The notes beneath the pieces were generated by a model, which was not told where the DNA came from, ran no database searches, and worked only from the letters and a program-made list of their open reading frames with translations. Shown here piece after piece: positions 30,001 to 33,742 of a DNA stretch of 33,742 nt. The DNA comes from Rhodospirillales bacterium (GTDB taxonomy: Bacteria > Pseudomonadota > Alphaproteobacteria > CACIAM-22H2): the NCBI GenBank assembly GCA_947445225.1, contig CANFCX010000016.1:1-33742 (forward strand), given 5' to 3'. The position numbers were made by a program, and so were the translations under genes. How positions within the stretch are numbered: position 1 is the first letter of the stretch; the number at the start of each line of letters is the position of its first letter.

Positions 30001-30615
30001 AACCGGGACACCACGCAAGAGCGCCTCGCCCGAGGCCTGGAAAGGCCCGCGCAGGGATTCGGCCCGCACCTGCGCGTTCACACCTTCGACCGTTTCCGCG
30101 GTCCCGCCCTTGGCGTCGCGATAACTGATGCGGCCGCGTTCGATGTCGAGCCGTTCCAGCCGAATCGGCGGCGCCGCGCCCGCCGGGGAGGCCGACCCGG
30201 CCTGGCCAACCGATGCGTTTGCGCCTGGCGCCGCGAAGCTCCAATTGGCGCGCCCGTCGGCCAGGATTTCCAGGTCGATTTCGGGCTCGACCAGGGTCAC
30301 GCTGTCGATTTCGATGCGGCCTTCGAGAAGGGCCGACCAAACGACGCTGGCCCGCAACGATTTGAGGCGCACCATGTCGGGCGTCGAGGCGCCGGAAAAA
30401 TTGGCCAGCCTGAGACCGCCGACCGCAAGGCGCGGCGTCGGCAACAGCGCGAGATCGACGTCGCCATCGATGCGAAGATCGCGGCCCGTGGCCTCGCGCA
30501 CGCTCTCGGCGATCACCGATTTGTAGGCGTTCCAGTCGAGAAAGCTCGGCACGACCAGGATCGCGACCAAGGCCAAGCCGAGCACCGCCGTTATGCCGAT
30601 TAGAAATCGCCTCAA
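27040..30615 (-). CDS. AsmA family (AsmA-like, inner-membrane anchored) protein, 1191 aa
   Basis: N-term LIGITAVLGLALVAILVVPSFLDWNAYKSVIAESVREATGRDLRIDGDVDLALLPTPRLAVGGLRLAN; C-term IKGEVRFAAHDGAIEGFDL...GRATGTIDLPRWTLDLRNEFRL. Confidence 0.92.
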   Translation of the reverse strand: MRRFLIGITAVLGLALVAILVVPSFLDWNAYKSVIAESVREATGRDLRIDGDVDLALLPTPRLAVGGLRLANFSGASTPDMVRLKSLRASVVWSALLEGRIEIDSVTLVEPEIDLEILADGRANWSFAAPGANASVGQAGSASPAGAAPPIRLERLDIERGRISYRDAKGGTAETVEGVNAQVRAESLRGPFQASGEALLRGVPVGFEVLSGLLADGQDSSFGASFDVKPVSAKASFKGGFRAGDSIKLTGRLRAEGGDLAGLIDAFGQAKVAPPALRQAFSVEAALTVAAGAPVSISVDDIALQLGDIRGTGAANLTLDKIAHVDVALSVNRVDLDKLLAAPPPAPGPVGGVRPLAASPPAAPAGALDAGIAASLTVPNGIEAALDLTVDGIEFRRGVVRQLRVNAAITGGTLTINQATAQLPGGSEASLFGVLSMAGDQPRFEGNVEAAADNLRGLLDWLQVDTGGVPQDRLRKLSFASTLRYAPGEVQLAGIDLHVDASRLTGGVAVALRQRPAFGADLILDRLNLDAYLPARPAAGATPAPQAPAAATAASAPGGFSALAGRFDANLKARVDNLTVRGEVIQGLALDGTLQAGVLNLRELAVRDFAGATGKASGTVGGLDGTAPSAKLQIDVRTADAARLSRLAGHALPAGIGPATVNGRLEGSLQSAAVDIDVTAAGGKAKFAGKLGDLASGFRHDIHLDISHPDTNRLMRVFGQEPPSLALGPLTVAARAEGNLLSTAVDTDLIVAGAKTKIAGTVSGLVPFAPRYTLRLDSAHPEVKQLVASLAGRQTAIDGPFALAISVKGTDSQLDVDTMTLRLGPMNAKGTARADLRDARPKVSMALSGDELLLEPFLGGALAASAIAGGGRSAGPAPAPAPAPTARWSREPFDLGFLKEFDGDLKLEANSLSLDRLRMEKPRLDLGLKGGILDLNGLTGVLFGGAFEMKGRADARTAFVAQGTAALTRADIRQALLATGGVNLVGGTLDVSLGLGAGGASPTDLISSIKGEVRFAAHDGAIEGFDLTAVSDQLKRLDRVSDLLSLIAAGMGGGRTRFSSLSGVFALDRGVATSNDIKFVAQAGEGRATGTIDLPRWTLDLRNEFRLTEHANAPPFFMRLEGPIDSPRRIFETQQLQAFLLQRGVGAILQRALPQEQRQGPAAIIQDLLPGLLGVPRAQPQTEPVPPQRRP
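27971..27991 (+). repeat. GGGGCC tandem run (GGGGCCGGGGCCGGGGCCGGG)
   Basis: Four G-runs separated by CC on the plus strand; encodes the (PA)n linker of the AsmA protein on the minus strand. Confidence 0.9.
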
Positions 30616-30738
30616 CGAAATACCTCCAGCACGCCCGATGTGCGATCCGGGGCGCCCCGCCCGCGGGATCGGTTCTTGTCTAACACATGGGGACGCGCCG
30701 CGCCGTACGCGCGGCGTCGATGCGCCAGGGGCGCCCGA

Positions 30739-31923
30739 TTACACCAAGAACCCGACTTCGGCATGGGCGCGGCCAAGGACCGGAGCGGACTCCACGCCCC
30801 ACCAGCGGTTCAACACCGTCGCATATACGCTGCGGAAATCGACGGTGTGTTTGAGATCGCCATCGGCGAGGTCGGTCAGCGCCGGCTGGCGGCCATGGAA
30901 GCCGCCCTTGATGCGCGGCGCCATGATGAAATGCGGCGCCGCGGTGCCGTGGTCGGTGCCCTCGCTGCGGTTTTCCGCGGGGCGGCGGCCGAATTCCGAA
31001 TAGGTCATGACCAACACGCGGTCCCACATCCCGCTTTCGATCATCGCCAGGCGGAAGGCGGTCATGGCTTCGGCGACCTCGCGCAGCAACCGGTCATGGG
31101 TCGTCCGCTGGAAGCTGTGATTGTCGAATCCGCCTTGCGAAACCTTGACCACGGGGATGTCGAGGCCGCTGGCGACCAGCCGGGCCGCGTTCCGCATTTG
31201 GCCGCCGATGCCCGAACGCGGGAATTCCGTCTTGATGTTCATGCGCGCGAGGTTCTTTTCGATGTCGGCGCCGGCCGCCTTCGCCTCCGCCTGCACCCGC
31301 ATGACGTGTTCGAGAGCCGGATTGGCGCCAACGCCGCCAGGCATCTGCACCTGTCTAGCCTGGCGCGCGAACGTCGCCGGATCGTCCAGGACCACGACGC
31401 GGGCGTTGGTGCCCACCATCGGGCCGACATAGGGCCGGCCGAAGACCACGCCATCGGCCGCCGCCGATGGCCGCGACAGGCGGCGCAGCGCGAAATAACG
31501 CGCGAGCCAGCCTTCGTCGGCGAACTCGTCGCTGTTGGATCCGGTGTCCCAGATTTCGATCGACCGGAAATGCGACCGGTTGGGCTGCGGATAGCCGGTG
31601 CCGAGAACGACGGCCAACTCACCCTTGTCCCATACCGGCTGCAGCGCCTTGAGCGCCGGGTTGAAGCCGAGGGTATCGTTGAGGCGCAGCACGTCGGTCT
31701 TGGCGACCGCGAGTTTCGGGCGCAGCTCATAATATTTCGGGTCGGTGTAGGGCACGACGGTGTTCAGCCCGTCATTGCCGCCATTGAGTTCGATGAGGAC
31801 GACGGTCTGGCCGGCCGTGCTGCCGCCGCTGGGGCCGGTCTTGGGGGCGATGGCGCAACCCGCCGGCAGCAATCCGCCGAGTGCGAGCGTGCTCGCGCGG
31901 ACCAGGAAATCACGACGATTCAT
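30739..31923 (-). CDS. DUF1501 domain-containing protein with Tat-type signal and lipobox-like motif
   Basis: MNRRDFLVRASTLALGGLLPAGCAIAP; VVLIELNGGNDGLNTVVPY, DNHSFQRTTHDRLLREVAEAM, VLVMTYSEFGRRPAENRSEGTDHGTAAP. Confidence 0.92.
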   Translation of the reverse strand: MNRRDFLVRASTLALGGLLPAGCAIAPKTGPSGGSTAGQTVVLIELNGGNDGLNTVVPYTDPKYYELRPKLAVAKTDVLRLNDTLGFNPALKALQPVWDKGELAVVLGTGYPQPNRSHFRSIEIWDTGSNSDEFADEGWLARYFALRRLSRPSAAADGVVFGRPYVGPMVGTNARVVVLDDPATFARQARQVQMPGGVGANPALEHVMRVQAEAKAAGADIEKNLARMNIKTEFPRSGIGGQMRNAARLVASGLDIPVVKVSQGGFDNHSFQRTTHDRLLREVAEAMTAFRLAMIESGMWDRVLVMTYSEFGRRPAENRSEGTDHGTAAPHFIMAPRIKGGFHGRQPALTDLADGDLKHTVDFRSVYATVLNRWWGVESAPVLGRAHAEVGFLV

Positions 31924-31933
31924 GATGCCTCCC

Positions 31934-33403
31934 TCACTTCACTTGATAGGCCGGATCGAGCAGGATGCGCTCGATCATGACGCTGGGATCGCGCCCGTCG
32001 AAGACCGTCGCCACCGGCGCGGTGGCCAGCAAGATATTGGAGATCGCCTGCGGATTGCCGGCAAGCTGTGGGTTCATTTTCATCCAACCGGCGACGCCGA
32101 ATTGGCGGAGCGGCGGCGGCGGCCGGTTGGTCTCGACAGGATCGACCGCGGCCTGCATGGCCATCATCGCCTCCATCCCGGTCGGCGCGGCGACGTTGAC
32201 TTCCTCCCCACGCAGGAAACGGCCGAGGATGTCGCGCCGCTGAATCAACGTGTGTGTGCTGACCCAATTGATGCCGCCGGGCCAGCCCTTCACATTGGGC
32301 GGGTTGAGGATGTCCTGTTGCAGGCGCCGGCCGTAATCGACCAGCGGCGCGGTATCGGAGACCGGCATGTTGAGCATCCGGATGGTGCCGACCAAAAGAT
32401 CGACCGGAGATTTGACGAGCACCGCGCGATTGGCGGGCGCGAGGAAGGCCGGCGACAGCAACATCGCCTCGACCAGCGCGCGGATGTTGTAATCGCTCGC
32501 GCGGAAGATGCCGGCTAGGCGCTCGACCTCCTTCGGATCGGGATTGTCGGAAATCAGGCTCCGCCAAAGCTTTGCGGTGATGTAGGGCGCCACCTTGGGC
32601 TGGTCGAGCACGATGTTGACGATGTCCTCGCCGCCGAATTTGCCGGTGCGGCCGAAGACGGTCTTGGCGCCGTCGTCATGGTCGCGGGCGTTGAAGAAAT
32701 AGGTGCCGTTGGTTTCGTTGACCTGCCAACCGGTGAAGGCGCGCGCCGCTTCCTTGATGTCCTTTTCGGTGTAGTTGCCCTCGCCCAGGGTGAACAACTC
32801 GAGCAGCTCGCGGGCGAAATTTTCGTTGGCCCCGCCCTTTTTGTTGCTGACGTTGTCCAGGTATTTGATCATCGCCGGGTCCTTGGCGACTTCCATCAAC
32901 ATGGCGCGGAAGCTGCCGAAGGCGTGGCGGCGGAAAATCGCCTGTTGTTTGTACATCAAGTCCGGCTGCCGGACCTTGTCGAAGCTGGACGTGAAGTGAT
33001 TGTGCCAGAACAACACCATACGTTCGGTGAAGGGGGACGGCGTGGCGATCATCTCGCCATACCACCAGGCCTTTAGCGCCGCGCCCTCGCGATCGCGCGT
33101 GCGATTGAATTCCTGCTTCGCCAGATCGTCCTTGCTGCGGTATTGCCCTGGCCAATCCGGGCGGGTCGCGAGGAAGTCGGGCAGCTTGGTGAAAGGCTCC
33201 CGGCGCGCCGTGTCCAACAAGCGGCGGACGGCTTGTTCATGGGTCAGTTTGTCGAGCGCGGCGATGTCGTCCGGGCCGGCGCCGAAGCCGGTGCGCCCGA
33301 CCAGATGTTTGGCATCCGCGGCGGGCATGGCGGGGGCCGCGACCGGGGCCAAAACGCCGGCCAGAAGGACCAGGGAGACCCAGGACAAAGGATAGAACCG
33401 CAT
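31934..33403 (-). CDS. DUF1800 domain-containing protein, secreted
   Basis: Signal peptide MRFYPLSWVSLVLLAGVLAPVAAPA; HLVGRTGFGAGPDDI, MVLFWHNHFTSSFDKV, NENFARELLELFTLGEGNYTEKDIKEAARAFTGW. AAGGAG upstream of the MRFYPL ATG. Confidence 0.93.
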   Translation of the reverse strand: MRFYPLSWVSLVLLAGVLAPVAAPAMPAADAKHLVGRTGFGAGPDDIAALDKLTHEQAVRRLLDTARREPFTKLPDFLATRPDWPGQYRSKDDLAKQEFNRTRDREGAALKAWWYGEMIATPSPFTERMVLFWHNHFTSSFDKVRQPDLMYKQQAIFRRHAFGSFRAMLMEVAKDPAMIKYLDNVSNKKGGANENFARELLELFTLGEGNYTEKDIKEAARAFTGWQVNETNGTYFFNARDHDDGAKTVFGRTGKFGGEDIVNIVLDQPKVAPYITAKLWRSLISDNPDPKEVERLAGIFRASDYNIRALVEAMLLSPAFLAPANRAVLVKSPVDLLVGTIRMLNMPVSDTAPLVDYGRRLQQDILNPPNVKGWPGGINWVSTHTLIQRRDILGRFLRGEEVNVAAPTGMEAMMAMQAAVDPVETNRPPPPLRQFGVAGWMKMNPQLAGNPQAISNILLATAPVATVFDGRDPSVMIERILLDPAYQVK

Positions 33404-33649
33404 GACATCTACTCCTTGAAGGACGCAGGTCTTGAGAACCACGCCGGGAGACGCAATTCCCAACTAGCGATAATAAGGCACGATTGCCGGCAATGCAGCA
33501 GTGACCGGCATCACGCCCCCGCCGGGAAGCGTTGACAGACCCGCCATCAGGGGCGATGTTCCCGGGGGTGAGCGGGTCTCCTCAACATCCCTCGCCGGCC
33601 GGCGAAGAGAGCTATGCGCGGAAGTTGGTGACGGCGTGACGGGGTAAGG

Positions 33650-33707
33650 CGGCGTATCGTGGGGGTGTTCGACGCCTCCACTTCTCCAGCAAAGGAGTGA
33701 TACGCCG
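33650..33707 (+). promoter_or_regulatory. Inverted repeat enclosing the ribosome-binding site of the edge ORF
   Basis: CGGCGTATC (33650-33658) and GATACGCCG (33699-33707), perfect 9-bp arms; AAAGGAG at 33691-33697 inside. Confidence 0.6.
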
Positions 33708-33742
33708 TGACCGACAATAGCATCCTCAAGTTCACCCAGCCA
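33707..33742 (+). mobile_element. 5' end of a probable IS256-type transposase gene, truncated by the window
   Basis: GTG start after AAAGGAG; MTDNSILKFTQP... resembles the start of IS256-type transposases. Only 12 codons visible. Confidence 0.45.

Noticed and set aside
33547-33735. 62 aa minus-strand ORF at the right edge
   Set aside because: No motif, antisense to the putative transposase leader and start; likely spurious.

Overview
GC-rich bacterial chromosome segment, most likely alphaproteobacterial (inferred from NadQ-type NAD regulation and gene content). In order it carries: a UbiD-family decarboxylase with a duplicated C-terminal module; a DUF483-like protein divergent from a NadQ/NrtR-type regulator; nadA-nadB-nadC; an orphan FlgC-like protein; gltB-gltD; a small ORF; a MacA-MacB-NodT-type tripartite exporter operon with a divergent Lrp/AsnC regulator; an Atm1-like ABC exporter - pentapeptide-repeat protein - glyoxalase I operon; a second pentapeptide-repeat protein - TetR - DUF2852 operon; a small conserved-hypothetical protein; a giant AsmA-family protein; a DUF1501/DUF1800 pair; and the first 12 codons of a probable IS256-type transposase. 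The observations most worth checking are: (i) a single in-frame amber codon replacing the expected Ser of the AHRLST motif in the ABC exporter, with the full-length C-terminus intact after it; (ii) two same-phase palindromes at the nadA promoter; (iii) paired paralogous pentapeptide-repeat proteins with an internally duplicated cap motif, in adjacent exporter and TetR operons; (iv) the UbiD internal duplication; (v) palindromes placed as operators for the MacAB and DUF2852 genes; (vi) a hairpin sequestering the transposase start. I saw no CRISPR array, rRNA or tRNA. All family calls are by eye from protein motifs, with no database search.
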